This document shows, one piece after another, positions 1 to 8,542 of a stretch of DNA of 17,760 bases. Made by a program: the position numbers and the translations under genes. This stretch comes from Deltaproteobacteria bacterium (GTDB taxonomy: Bacteria; Desulfobacterota; Binatia; Binatales; Binataceae), in contig JAJYMR010000219.1 of assembly GCA_021786815.1 (NCBI GenBank), forward strand, positions 1 through 17,760. The letters are read 5' to 3'. Numbering within the stretch: the stretch's first letter is position 1; the number at the start of each line of letters is the position of its first letter. The notes beneath the pieces were generated by a model. It worked only from the letters and a program-made list of their open reading frames with translations, made no database searches and had not been told where the DNA came from.

Positions 1-1754
1 TCACGTTTGTAAAAGGCAAATGGAACGCCGGCCTCGCGCAGATAGCCGCCGATTTCGTCAGCCTCGCCGTTGCTGCGAGTGAGGATGAAAATGTCGCGCG
101 CCGCGACCGTGCGCGCATCCCCGCCTTCGCCGGTGATTTCGATCTTGTGCGCCGGATCATTGAGATGATGGCGGATCGTCGCCGCGATCCGACGGCCGAG
201 GGTCCTGCGCCTGGCCGGTGCGGAGTCTTTCACGTTCAGCGGCGGACGATAATGCATCACGGTTACTGGAACCACGCTCTTTCCGCCGATACGCGCAACG
301 AGCTTCGGCTTGCCGCATTCAACCGGATGGTCGTACTTGATCTCGCCGTCGAACAACGGTGATGAAGCGCTCTGGTCGAGGATCGCGTTCAGGGCATCGA
401 CCACGTCACGAGTCGAGCGGAAATTCTTCGTGAGCGGAACGTCCTTTGCGCCCGTTTCAAGGATCTCGCTTTTCGCCTGCAGGTAGGTAAAGACGTCGGC
501 GCCGCGAAAGCCGTAGATGGCCTGCTTGGGATCGCCGACCACGTAGAGCACGTTGCCGGCGTTTCCCTCCATGAACACGCGGTGGAAGATTCGCCACTGC
601 AGATCGTCGGTATCCTGGAACTCGTCGAGGAGAGCGTAGCGATAGCGCGCGCACAACGCCTCGGCGAGCGCCTGGCCGCGCGGGCCGTCGAGCGCGTTCC
701 AGACCAGCGCCAGCATGTCGTCGTAATCGATCTCGCCGCGCTCGCGTTTGTCGCGTTCGAGCCTTTGCTCGGTTGGGGGAAGAAACTTATCGAGAATCCT
801 GCCTTCGAGCGATTTCTTCGCGAGCGTGATCGCGTGAAGCGCGTTCAAGAAGTCTATCTGCTCGCGTTCGGGTCCCTTCAGGCCGTCTGGAAACGGAACA
901 CGGCGTTGGCCGCCGTTTGCTCCCCTGGGATGCACCATTGGCGTGAGGTCGAACTTTTCGAGCTCTCCGAGCAGTCGCTCGGCTGAGCCGCCGCACGAGC
1001 GAGCCAGCTTTTCCAGCCTTGTGATCGCGCCCTTCGCAGCCTCGCGGTCCGCATTCCGGATAGCCGCGTTCTCGTAGGCGTCCTCCAACACCGCGGCGTC
1101 AAACCCGGAAAGAAAACTGTTCGCGTCATCCACACCGGCGGCGGGTTCGAGCGCGAGGTAGCGGCGGCGATGCGCCTCGTAGAGAAGTTGTTCGAGATCG
1201 TCGACTTTACGGCTCTTGCCGTCCTCGTCCGTACCCATCCACTGCGAAAGCAAAGCGCTGGTCTCTTCATCAACGGCCAGGCTCTCGCGCATCTCGTCTC
1301 GGAAGGCGCGATGGAACGCGCCGCGCGAGTCAACCACGTCAAGCGCGAAGCCGGTTCCGGTGAGAAACGCGAAATCAGTCAGAATCCGCTGGCAGAAGCC
1401 ATGAATCGTAAACACCGGGACGCGTTCGAACGAATTGAGCGCCGTGTAGAGCCGCTCGCGCGCCGCGGCATCCAACGTGACCGGCTCGTGATCTTGCCTT
1501 GCCTGCGTTTCCTCGCCCCGCAGAATCGCTTCGAGAGTGCCGCGCACGCGCCCGCGAAGCTCGCCGGTCGCTTTTTCGGTGAAGGTGACGACCAGGATTT
1601 TGTCCGGCTCGCATCGCCCCAAAAGCACCAAGTCGGCGAACAGGCGCTCGATGACGTAGGTCTTGCCGGTGCCCGCGCTCGCCTCGATAACGGCGTGAGA
1701 GCCGGGGGCGACTTTCTTCAGAATCTCGGGTCGTTGATAGACAAGCTCGGACAC
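1..1754 (-). CDS. recB: Exodeoxyribonuclease V beta subunit RecB, N-terminal ~584 residues (runs off left edge)
   Basis: This is the ATP-dependent 3'-5' helicase and nuclease subunit of RecBCD, which resects double-strand DNA ends for recombination in the cytoplasm. One frame stays open from 1754 to the edge (584 codons), and the UvrD/RecB superfamily 1 motifs appear in order. They are Walker A EASAGTGKT (residues 24-32), the RecB hallmark TIHGFCQRIL (about 116-125), Walker B LLDEFQDTDD (about 375-384) and GDPKQAIYGFRGAD (407-420). The visible end, VPFAFYKR, matches the stretch before later helicase motifs. The C-terminal nuclease domain lies outside the window. The start is GTG at 1754. It sits 8 bp after the recC stop, with AGG about 7 nt upstream, and no other start fits between the recC stop and Walker A. 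It is co-transcribed with recC. A generic UvrD-like AddA is less likely because of the RecC partner and the IHGFCQ motif. Confidence 0.95.
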   Translation of the reverse strand, partial: MSELVYQRPEILKKVAPGSHAVIEASAGTGKTYVIERLFADLVLLGRCEPDKILVVTFTEKATGELRGRVRGTLEAILRGEETQARQDHEPVTLDAAARERLYTALNSFERVPVFTIHGFCQRILTDFAFLTGTGFALDVVDSRGAFHRAFRDEMRESLAVDEETSALLSQWMGTDEDGKSRKVDDLEQLLYEAHRRRYLALEPAAGVDDANSFLSGFDAAVLEDAYENAAIRNADREAAKGAITRLEKLARSCGGSAERLLGELEKFDLTPMVHPRGANGGQRRVPFPDGLKGPEREQIDFLNALHAITLAKKSLEGRILDKFLPPTEQRLERDKRERGEIDYDDMLALVWNALDGPRGQALAEALCARYRYALLDEFQDTDDLQWRIFHRVFMEGNAGNVLYVVGDPKQAIYGFRGADVFTYLQAKSEILETGAKDVPLTKNFRSTRDVVDALNAILDQSASSPLFDGEIKYDHPVECGKPKLVARIGGKSVVPVTVMHYRPPLNVKDSAPARRRTLGRRIAATIRHHLNDPAHKIEITGEGGDARTVAARDIFILTRSNGEADEIGGYLREAGVPFAFYKR

Positions 1755-1762
1755 GTTTGCGC

Positions 1763-4700
1763 CTATGACCTGGGTTTGAAAATGCCTGCGATCGGCCCGA
1801 AGCGTCGATCGATTATCGCCTTGATTTCATCGTCGCTCGGCGGATCGAATTCTCGTGCATTGCGCACCGGGCCGTGGTCCGAGCAGCAACCGCCATAGCC
1901 CTCGCGCACGCCTTCGGCGACGTCGGCGGGCGTTCTCGTGTCCTGGTCTTTCTTGCAGATGATTGCTTCGACCGCGTCGATCGGAAGGAAATAGTGGTTG
2001 CTCCCGAAGAGCAGGTCTTGGATCAGACCAGACAGGTATTTGCGCGCGTCGTCGGCTTTGGGTACTTCGAGCGGGCGCGTGAACTTTTCCGCCTTCGTGG
2101 CGTCCTTGTCGCCGCCCAGGACAGCCGCGACGAACTGGCGCGGCATCTCCTTGCCGGCGGCGGCAAGCACGATCGCGCCGAGGAATCCGTCGAGAAAATT
2201 TCGCGCCCTGGCCTCGTGCCCGGGAATACATCGAAACGACCGGTCGAGCGCGTCCGAAATCGGGCCGACGACGCCTTGAAGCTTCACGCGCCGTGTGACT
2301 CTGCCGCCCGGCGGACAGACGTCGAACGAGAGCGCGTCCATCCTGCAATCGACGTTCGCGAATTCCCGCGCAGCGCCAAGCTGGATTTGATGCCATCCGT
2401 CGAGACTCGTGATTCCGGCATTTTTCGCCTGCCTGATACAGAGTTCGAACTTGCGCAGGTCGGCCTCCTTCGCAACTTTTTCAAACGGCCCGACCGGCGT
2501 CTCGCCGCGCAGTTGCGAGATTCGGAACACGCGGTTGTACTCCTCTTTCACTTTCTCAAGCCGCCCGCGCCCCAGCCAAAACGCCTCGCGCAGAAGAATG
2601 GTCCGTTCGAGGACGGTCTCTTCCAGCGGCTCGTCCATGTCGTCCCCGACGGCATCGCCGTCTTCGTCCACGATTCCGAGCGCGTAACGCGCGGCGCCCT
2701 GGAGCGGACATTCGAGAAAATTCCTGAGCGCCGCGATTGGCAGAATTATCTCGCGCTCCTCGTCAACGGCGGCGGACTTTTCGGGTTCGATCACGCGAAG
2801 CGTCTTCCTGAGCGCCGACCGCACATCCTCGGCGAGCTTTTCGATCAGTCCTTCGCTGCGCGCGGGCAGCGTCGCGTCGCCGCAATGATCCTTGAGCGCC
2901 TGGCGCATCGCGATGATGCGCGCACCGCGGCGCGCGTCGGGATCGAAACCGAGCATCTCGGGATGCCGCTTCGTATCGTCTTCCTGCGGAAGGTCCGGAA
3001 AGTACCTGCAGTCGTAGCGGCTGACCGGATGCTTCACCGTCATCACGTCCGACAATGTCTCTTCGTCAACCCATCCGCGCAGGATGAACTGAAGCTCGCG
3101 CACCGTCGATGAAGGCTCGAGCCCGTCGCCGGTTTGCGAATTGCGCGAGACCCAGGAAACGAAGACGCGCTCGCGCGCGGCGAGCAGAGTTTCAAGAAAC
3201 AGGTAGCGATCGCGCTCCGTGGCGCTGACGTCGCCCGCGTGGCGCCGGATGAGCCGCAAATCGAGCGGGTCGCGACGCTCGCGCGCGGGAAATGACGATT
3301 CCCCGAGGCCAAGCATGAAGATCACGCGAAACGGTATCGAGCGGAGCGCCGAGAGCGAGCCGACCGCGACGCCGCGTTCGGCGTATCGGCCCAGAAGCGA
3401 TTCAGCGCCCTGGATGCGCTTGAGCGCAAGGTCGCGCGCGACCTCGTAGGGAACCTGGCCCACGCGCAATTCCGGGCAGTCGAGCGAGGCCAGCGCCGAA
3501 AGGCAATTGTCCAGCACACGCTCACCCGCGGCGTCCTCGGGACGAACGTAAGCGCCCACGAAGCCGCTGAGCAATTCGGCCCATTCGCCGAGCTCAAGCC
3601 GCGCGCTTCGGACACTCAGCGCGTCGGCGAGCAGGCGGCGCGCAAGATTCAGCATCGCGGCGGCCGACGACGCGCTTTCGGGCGCCGTCTCGTACGGCAG
3701 ATAGTCGCATCCCGACTGCGGATGAAAGATTCGGGCAACTCCGTCCGGCTCGCCCGCCATGAAGACGCCGAGCGCAAGGCGCTTCAGCGCCTGGTCCCAG
3801 TGAAAAACCTCGTCCGTCAGATAGGTTTCGGCGAAATCATGGGCGTCGGCGCCGAAGAAAATCCCAAGCGAGCGGCACCACGCCTGCCATTGCTCCGGAT
3901 CGGCCGCGGCAACGCCGCCGCAGACCGCGGAATGCGTCAGCAGATGGACGACTTCTTCGCGCGAGAGGCGCCCGCCCGGCAGATTGAGCAGCAGTTCCAC
4001 CGCTTCACCGACGCGGCTTTCCGCGTTGAAGCGCGGACTCGCCACGTTGATCGGTATCCCGTACTGCTCGCCGAGCACGGTTTCGATATGCGGCAGGTAT
4101 GCGTCCGCCTCAGCGTCGGGAACCAGGACGGCTATCTGATGGAAGCGCAGCCGCGCCGCATCGGCGGCCTTCTCATCTTCGCAAATCAACTCGCAGATCG
4201 CGTTGGCGGCGATCTCGACCTCGCGCCGGACACCGGGGCAGGCGAGAAACCGGATGCTCCCGTCGTCGGGCGCGCCGGCGCCGGCAGGCTTCGGCTGGGA
4301 GTCGGGACGGCGATTCAGGATGCTCGACTGGAGCTGACGAACGAGCGTCGGCTTGTCCGTGTCCGCGGCCGGATCGACAAAATGGTCGTCGAAATCGCAT
4401 TCGGTAAGCTCGTTCAGGAGCCGAATATGCTCGCGGCCCGGACGTCCCCAGAACTGGAGCGCTTGATTGTCGGCTGCCGTGCCGAGGCCGAACGGATCGT
4501 CCGTCGCGTCGATCGCGGTGCCCAGCTTCTCGCCGCGCCGCACGAGTCCCGCGCGAGCACGGTCGGTGACGTTCGGGATATCCTCCCAGAATTCACGGCA
4601 CGGATTGAGCGCGTAGATGTGAAGATCGGCGAGTTTTCCCAGGCGGCTAAAAATCCTGATGAACTCCGGACCCGCGTAGGAAAGCCCGAAGACGTGGAGC

Positions 4701-5353
4701 TTATCGCCCATCGCCGTGGCAATACGGTTCGGATCGGCCGCGGCGACAGCGTCCGGCAAAAGCATCCATCGCTTTTCGCGCGCGTTGAGCCATTCCGGTT
4801 TCAGTGTCCCGTCGGCCGTGAACAGGTTCGCGTACAGCGCGCGCTGCCATGATTCGGCCTCGGCGAAACTTCCGCTTTCGATGGATTTTCCGCGACGCCA
4901 TTGCTCGAGCATCGCCGGCCGCAGAATCGAATACTCGCGGTAAAGCCTCGCCACCCGCCCGCACAGTTGAAAGAGCCTTAGCTCGCGCTCCGGGCCGTTT
5001 CTTACGCCCTCGAGGTAACGGAGCACCGGGGCGAACGCCCGGTTTTGGCCGGCTGGTTCGCGCTTGAGACATTCGAAGACCGCAAGCTCGAGTTCGTCGG
5101 CGTCGAGCACGCGCAGGTTCGGCTCGGCGTCGGCCAGGAGGCGGGCGAGATAGCTTCTGAGAAACGGGAAATCGAGATTGGCCGCGACGCCGATCCGCTC
5201 AGCGAGCCTGAGCTTGAGAAATTCCTCGACCGCACGGTTCGGCACGACAATCGTGACGCGCGAGAGCGGGTCGCGGCGCTGCGAGCTTTCGAGCTCGTCC
5301 GCAAGCGCGGGGAGAAGTTCTTCCAGACGATTGGAATAGTGCAGCCGAAGCAT
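1763..5353 (-). CDS. recC: Exodeoxyribonuclease V gamma subunit RecC
   Basis: RecC is the non-catalytic scaffold of RecBCD. It splits the duplex and, in the enterobacterial enzyme, reads Chi. The protein has 1196 residues, slightly longer than the E. coli protein (about 1120). The N-terminus MLRLHYSNRLEELLPAL and the AANLDFPFLRSYL block (58-70) match the family start. HVFGLSYAGPEF (220-231) followed by HIYALNPCREFWEDI (245-259) is the typical inactive-helicase block. SLSALRSIPFRVIFMLGLGE (666-685) and ERDRYLFLETLLAA with VFVSWVSRNSQTG (713-742) correspond to the second helicase-like domain. No Walker A motif is seen, as expected for RecC. The ATG at 5353 is supported by AAGGGG about 5 nt upstream (5358-5364). 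It leads a recC-recB operon, and recD is not visible here. AddB is a less likely alternative, because the cysteines of its Fe-S nuclease domain are not apparent. Confidence 0.93.
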   Translation of the reverse strand: MLRLHYSNRLEELLPALADELESSQRRDPLSRVTIVVPNRAVEEFLKLRLAERIGVAANLDFPFLRSYLARLLADAEPNLRVLDADELELAVFECLKREPAGQNRAFAPVLRYLEGVRNGPERELRLFQLCGRVARLYREYSILRPAMLEQWRRGKSIESGSFAEAESWQRALYANLFTADGTLKPEWLNAREKRWMLLPDAVAAADPNRIATAMGDKLHVFGLSYAGPEFIRIFSRLGKLADLHIYALNPCREFWEDIPNVTDRARAGLVRRGEKLGTAIDATDDPFGLGTAADNQALQFWGRPGREHIRLLNELTECDFDDHFVDPAADTDKPTLVRQLQSSILNRRPDSQPKPAGAGAPDDGSIRFLACPGVRREVEIAANAICELICEDEKAADAARLRFHQIAVLVPDAEADAYLPHIETVLGEQYGIPINVASPRFNAESRVGEAVELLLNLPGGRLSREEVVHLLTHSAVCGGVAAADPEQWQAWCRSLGIFFGADAHDFAETYLTDEVFHWDQALKRLALGVFMAGEPDGVARIFHPQSGCDYLPYETAPESASSAAAMLNLARRLLADALSVRSARLELGEWAELLSGFVGAYVRPEDAAGERVLDNCLSALASLDCPELRVGQVPYEVARDLALKRIQGAESLLGRYAERGVAVGSLSALRSIPFRVIFMLGLGESSFPARERRDPLDLRLIRRHAGDVSATERDRYLFLETLLAARERVFVSWVSRNSQTGDGLEPSSTVRELQFILRGWVDEETLSDVMTVKHPVSRYDCRYFPDLPQEDDTKRHPEMLGFDPDARRGARIIAMRQALKDHCGDATLPARSEGLIEKLAEDVRSALRKTLRVIEPEKSAAVDEEREIILPIAALRNFLECPLQGAARYALGIVDEDGDAVGDDMDEPLEETVLERTILLREAFWLGRGRLEKVKEEYNRVFRISQLRGETPVGPFEKVAKEADLRKFELCIRQAKNAGITSLDGWHQIQLGAAREFANVDCRMDALSFDVCPPGGRVTRRVKLQGVVGPISDALDRSFRCIPGHEARARNFLDGFLGAIVLAAAGKEMPRQFVAAVLGGDKDATKAEKFTRPLEVPKADDARKYLSGLIQDLLFGSNHYFLPIDAVEAIICKKDQDTRTPADVAEGVREGYGGCCSDHGPVRNAREFDPPSDDEIKAIIDRRFGPIAGIFKPRS

Positions 5354-5507
5354 CGCGCCCCCTTGCAGGCGTGAACATAGGCAAAACCGTCATCGCGGTA
5401 CAGAGAGTCGTATCAGCGCGCCGTGTCAACGGCTGACAGCGATCTTATGCGCGCCGACGCAATGTTTGCGGCGCGACGGCGGACGGCACGACCGCGCAAA
5501 CGCGCCG
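5354..5507 (-). promoter_or_regulatory. recC upstream region, putative promoter/operator
   Basis: This leader of the recCB operon holds an inverted repeat, TGTCA-N5-TGACA, at 5424-5438. Its minus-strand copy includes a perfect TTGACA (5429-5424). The hexamer 17 bp downstream (TCTCTG) is a poor -10. A better -10 candidate is TATGTT at 5379-5374, about 20 bp before the recC ATG, but its -35 is weak. A promoter must lie here, because the terminator just upstream would block read-through from the ligase gene. Which box is used cannot be decided by eye. Confidence 0.3.
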
Positions 5508-5550
5508 CAAAAGAGAAAAAACAAGGGCGGAAGCCAATGTTCCGCCCTTG
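5508..5550 (-). terminator. Intrinsic terminator of the dehydrogenase-ligase operon
   Basis: There is a perfect 11-bp stem with a 7-nt loop. The arms are CAAGGGCGGAA (5522-5532) and TTCCGCCCTTG (5540-5550). Read on the minus strand it is followed directly by TTTTTTCTCTTTTG (5521-5508). It begins about 25 nt past the ligase stop codon. This is a classic Rho-independent terminator acting on minus-strand transcription, and it isolates the catabolic operon from recCB. Confidence 0.93.
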
Positions 5551-5574
5551 CGCCGCCGATACGCCGGTGGATTT

Positions 5575-7233
5575 TCAGCTTTTGCCGGCCCTCTTGCGCT
5601 CCTCCATGTCACGCAGGTCGCGCCGCCGGATCTTGCCCGTCACCGTCATCGGAAACTCGTCGATGAAATCGACTTCGCGCGGATACTCGTGCGAGCCGAG
5701 CTTCTTTTTGACGTGTTCCTGGATCTCGCTGATGATTTTGTCCGAGCGCTCAAAGCCGGGAAGCAGTTTGACGAACGCCTTGACCATCTGGCCGCGCTGC
5801 GCGTCCGAGACACCGATCACCGCGCACGAAGCGACGGCCTTGTGCTCCATGATCGAGGCTTCAACTTCGGCCGGTCCGATCCTGTAACCCGCGCTCTTGA
5901 TAACGTCGTCCGCGCGCCCCTGGAAGTACACGTAGCCCTCGTCATCGGCGTAGCCGGTGTCGCCGGTAAGCAGCCAGTCGCCGCGGAACTTGTCGCGCAT
6001 CGCGTCCGGGTTCTTCCAGTATTCCTTCATCACGACCGGATCGTCGCGCCTAAGAGCGATATCGCCTTTCTCCCCGTGCTTGAGCTCCCTGCCGGTCTCC
6101 GGATCGACGACGGTCACGATATGCCCGGGATAGGCCTTGCCGAGCGGTTCGAGCCTGGGTTTTTCGAGCACCGAGCAGGTGCCGATGAAATAGTTGGCTT
6201 CGGTCTGGCCGAATCCCTGGTTGAATTCGACCTGCAACTCCTCATCAACCCATCGCGCAAGTTCGGGGCTGACCGGCTCGGCGCCGCTGACGATACATCG
6301 GAGTCGGAGTTTCGAGTATTTCTCGCGCGGCTTGCTCACCTCGCGAAGCATCTTGAGCGCAGTCGGCGGATAGAGCCCGACGGTCGCGCCGTATTTCTCA
6401 AGCAGGCGGTAGGTCACGTCGGGATCGAAGCGGGCTTTGCTCTTGTAGGCCAGCACCGGGATTCCGTAGGGCCAGATTCCGAGTAGCCCGTCGAGCAGCC
6501 CGCCGGCCCATGCCCAGTCGGCCGGGCTGTAGTAGAGATCGCCCTCGCGCAGGAAATTGTACGAATAGTCGATCCCATTGTGGCCCAGCACGTAGCGATG
6601 GGCGTGAAGGACGCCTTTCGGGTTGCCGGTCGTGCCCGAGGTGTACATCAGGAGCAGCGGGTCCTCGGCGCTGTTCCTTTCGACGGTCAGATTGGGCGAG
6701 CCCTTGGCCATCAGGTCGTCGAAGGAAAGTCCGTCGCCCCTTCCGCCGACCACGATTACGTGGCGTAGCGTTTCGATCTCGTCGCGCAGGCCGTCGAGCT
6801 TGGAGAGGCTCTCGGGTTCGACCAAGATGGCGGGCGCGGCGCTGTTGGTGAGGCGGTACTTGAGCGCCTCGGGTCCGAACAGCTTGGAGATCGGGAGCGC
6901 GATCGCGCCGATCCGGTAGCAAGCCATGTGCGCGATTGCGGTTTCGGGCCGCTGTGGCAGATGGACCGCGACGACGTCGCCGCGCTTTATTCCAAGCCCC
7001 TTGAGCGCGTTGCCGAAGCGGTTCGACGCCTCGATCATCTGCGCCCACGTGTAGGTCGCCGAATGGCCCTCGTCGTCCTCGTAGTAAAGCGCAACGCGTT
7101 CGCGAAGATTGGTGTGGCGATCGAGGCAGTCGAGCGCGACGTTATAATCGGGCGCGACCTGCCATTTGTGACGCGCATGGGCGTCGGCGATGCTTTTGGC
7201 GTCTTTGACCGTCAGTTCCTTGAGTCCAATCAT
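5575..7233 (-). CDS. AMP-dependent acyl-CoA synthetase (acetyl/medium-chain/aryl acyl-CoA ligase type)
   Basis: This enzyme activates a carboxylic acid to its acyl-CoA through an acyl-adenylate, using ATP and CoA, in the cytoplasm. At 552 residues it has a normal ANL-superfamily length. The core motifs run in order: A3 MYTSGTTGNPKG (196-207), A5 NQGFGQTE (338-345), LLTGDTGY (421-428) and A8 GRADDVIKSAGYRIGPAEVE (439-458). A10 VTGKIRRRDL carries the adenylation lysine K534. The sequence resembles the medium-chain acyl-CoA synthetase and benzoate-CoA ligase branches, but substrate specificity is not readable. The ATG at 7233 has AAGAG about 9 nt upstream. It lies 42 bp after the dehydrogenase gene on the same strand, with a strong dyad in the spacer, and its transcript ends at the terminator at 5508-5550. 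The family call is firm; the substrate is unknown. Confidence 0.93.
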   Translation of the reverse strand: MIGLKELTVKDAKSIADAHARHKWQVAPDYNVALDCLDRHTNLRERVALYYEDDEGHSATYTWAQMIEASNRFGNALKGLGIKRGDVVAVHLPQRPETAIAHMACYRIGAIALPISKLFGPEALKYRLTNSAAPAILVEPESLSKLDGLRDEIETLRHVIVVGGRGDGLSFDDLMAKGSPNLTVERNSAEDPLLLMYTSGTTGNPKGVLHAHRYVLGHNGIDYSYNFLREGDLYYSPADWAWAGGLLDGLLGIWPYGIPVLAYKSKARFDPDVTYRLLEKYGATVGLYPPTALKMLREVSKPREKYSKLRLRCIVSGAEPVSPELARWVDEELQVEFNQGFGQTEANYFIGTCSVLEKPRLEPLGKAYPGHIVTVVDPETGRELKHGEKGDIALRRDDPVVMKEYWKNPDAMRDKFRGDWLLTGDTGYADDEGYVYFQGRADDVIKSAGYRIGPAEVEASIMEHKAVASCAVIGVSDAQRGQMVKAFVKLLPGFERSDKIISEIQEHVKKKLGSHEYPREVDFIDEFPMTVTGKIRRRDLRDMEERKRAGKS

Positions 7234-7251
7234 CTCAATAATCTCTTGATT

Positions 7252-7279
7252 CTGATGTTGTCTGCGCAGACATCATCAG
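7252..7279. repeat. 28-bp near-perfect inverted repeat in the operon spacer
   Basis: The half-sites CTGATG-T-TGTCTGC (7252-7265) and GCAGACA-T-CATCAG (7266-7279) pair at 13 of 14 positions. There is one T-T mismatch (7258/7273) and no spacer at the DNA level. The repeat overlaps the dehydrogenase stop codon (7276-7278) and ends about 18 nt before the ligase start. As RNA it would form an 11-bp stem with a GCGC loop. There is no U-tract, so it is not a standard terminator. It could be an operator dyad or an mRNA processing or stability hairpin. Confidence 0.8.
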
Positions 7280-8352
7280 CGCCACGGCTCGACGAGAATC
7301 TTCGCATGCCTTTCGGGCGAGCCCAATTCCTCGAACGCGCGTGCCACGCCCTCCACACCGACCCTGCCGGTTATCAGCGGCTCGACCGGGATTTTGCCCT
7401 CGGCAATATTGTGAAGGGTGGCGGCGAATTCCGGGCCCGTGTAGCCGAGCACGAACTGCACGTTGAGTTCCTTGTTGATTCCGAACATCGGCTCGAAATG
7501 GTCGCGCTCCATGCATACGCCGGCCACCACGAGCCGCGCCTCGCGCGGCGCGTTCTGCATAATCAACTCGATCACGCCCGGCACACCGACGCACTCGAAG
7601 ATGACTGCGGGCCGAAGCGGCGGACCGGTCATCCACGGAGCCGCGGGAGCGGGCGCGTCAGGGTCGGCCGCCATCTCGCGCCAGCCCTCGTATGGCGATT
7701 TTTCCTTCGGGTCGATTACCACGTCCGCGCCCATTTTGAGCGCCATCTCGCGCCTGCGCGGCGAGAAATCCGCGGCAACGATCGGCGCCGCGCCCTTGAG
7801 CTTGAGCGCCGCGATAACCGCAAGCCCCACCGGGCCGCATCCGACCACGAGCGGGACATCGCGCCGATCGAGCCGCGCTTTCTCCACCGCGTGGTACCCG
7901 ACAGCCATCGGCTCGGTCAGCGCCGCGTGGTCGGTGGAGAGCCCGTTGGGCACCGGCAGCAGAAGCCCTTCGGTGAGCCGCATGAGTTCGGCGTACCCGC
8001 CGGGGTTCTCGTTGGAGTAGCCAACCGTCTCCACGCCCGTCGTCCTGATCAGCACCGGCATCGAGCACACGCGCGAGCCCGGCTTGATGCTGCGGGCGGT
8101 CTGGGGGCCGTAATCGACGATTTCCGCGCAGAACTCGTGGCCCATCACGATGTCGCGGTTCAGGTCCATCACGAAAGCGCCGCCCGATCTGCGCGCCCCT
8201 TCGACCAGTTTTTCCGCGAACCTGAGCGCGTGCAGATCCGAGCCGCAGATGCCGCAGGCGAGCGTTTTGACCAGCACTTCGCCCGGTCCGGGCTCAGGTG
8301 CCGGGATGTTATCAACAACGAGTCTTTTGTTCCGCATTACCGCGGCGCGCAT
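7276..8352 (-). CDS. Zinc-dependent medium-chain alcohol dehydrogenase
   Basis: This is an NAD(P)-dependent oxidoreductase of the MDR superfamily (GroES-like domain plus Rossmann fold) that oxidises an alcohol or polyol. It has 358 residues. The catalytic zinc site is visible as CGICGSDLH (C36), GHE (H72-E73) and the TEP glutamate E147. The Rossmann loop is GCGPVGLA (171-178), and an acidic residue (D195) ends the next strand, favouring NAD. The four-cysteine structural-zinc lobe is absent. The loop reads PVLIRTTGVETVGYSNENPG (about 100-119), with no Cys cluster. ATG 8352 is preferred over the upstream in-frame ATG (8412) because GGAGG lies 7 nt before it and the MDR fold starts there. It is the first gene of a two-gene operon with the acyl-CoA ligase, which suggests alcohol or aldehyde and acid processing of one compound. 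The exact substrate is unknown. Confidence 0.92.
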   Translation of the reverse strand: MRAAVMRNKRLVVDNIPAPEPGPGEVLVKTLACGICGSDLHALRFAEKLVEGARRSGGAFVMDLNRDIVMGHEFCAEIVDYGPQTARSIKPGSRVCSMPVLIRTTGVETVGYSNENPGGYAELMRLTEGLLLPVPNGLSTDHAALTEPMAVGYHAVEKARLDRRDVPLVVGCGPVGLAVIAALKLKGAAPIVAADFSPRRREMALKMGADVVIDPKEKSPYEGWREMAADPDAPAPAAPWMTGPPLRPAVIFECVGVPGVIELIMQNAPREARLVVAGVCMERDHFEPMFGINKELNVQFVLGYTGPEFAATLHNIAEGKIPVEPLITGRVGVEGVARAFEELGSPERHAKILVEPWR

Positions 8353-8359
8353 AGCCGGT

Positions 8360-8364
8360 CCTCC
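8360..8364 (-). promoter_or_regulatory. Shine-Dalgarno site fixing the dehydrogenase start
   Basis: GGAGG on the minus strand, 7 nt upstream of ATG 8352. It decides between this start and the longer in-frame option at 8412. Confidence 0.8.
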
Positions 8365-8373
8365 GGATTGTGA

Positions 8374-8398
8374 ATTATTGGGACATGCCCCAGTCCCA
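8374..8398 (-). promoter_or_regulatory. Candidate -10 box with overlapping inverted repeat upstream of the dehydrogenase operon
   Basis: AATAAT on the minus strand (8379-8374) differs from the -10 consensus at one base and would place the transcript start near 8367, just ahead of the SD. The inverted repeat TGGGAC-N8-GTCCCA (8379-8398) fills the expected -10/-35 spacer, a usual place for a repressor operator. No good -35 is present at 16-18 bp, so the promoter may need an activator or may be wrongly placed. Confidence 0.35.
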
Positions 8399-8542
8399 GC
8401 GTTCTCTTGCAAGCCTCAATCTTCACACCATGCGGGAAAATCCTCAAGTTCCGATGCCGGGAGCAGTGGAAACCGGCGGGTGGATAATCGCGCACGCAAT
8501 CGGACAGTCGCGAGGCTTTGTCCATCGCAGGCCGAAGCGGTG

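Noticed and set aside
1874..3112. Long plus-strand ORF (412 codons) opposite recC, and a similar one at 3722-4852
   Set aside because: Both lie antisense within the well-supported recC gene and show no family motifs. Long antisense ORFs are expected in GC-rich coding DNA.
6928..8373. 481-codon plus-strand ORF antisense to the dehydrogenase and ligase genes
   Set aside because: The opposite strand carries two enzymes with complete motifs. The composition is Arg/His-rich with no recognisable domain.
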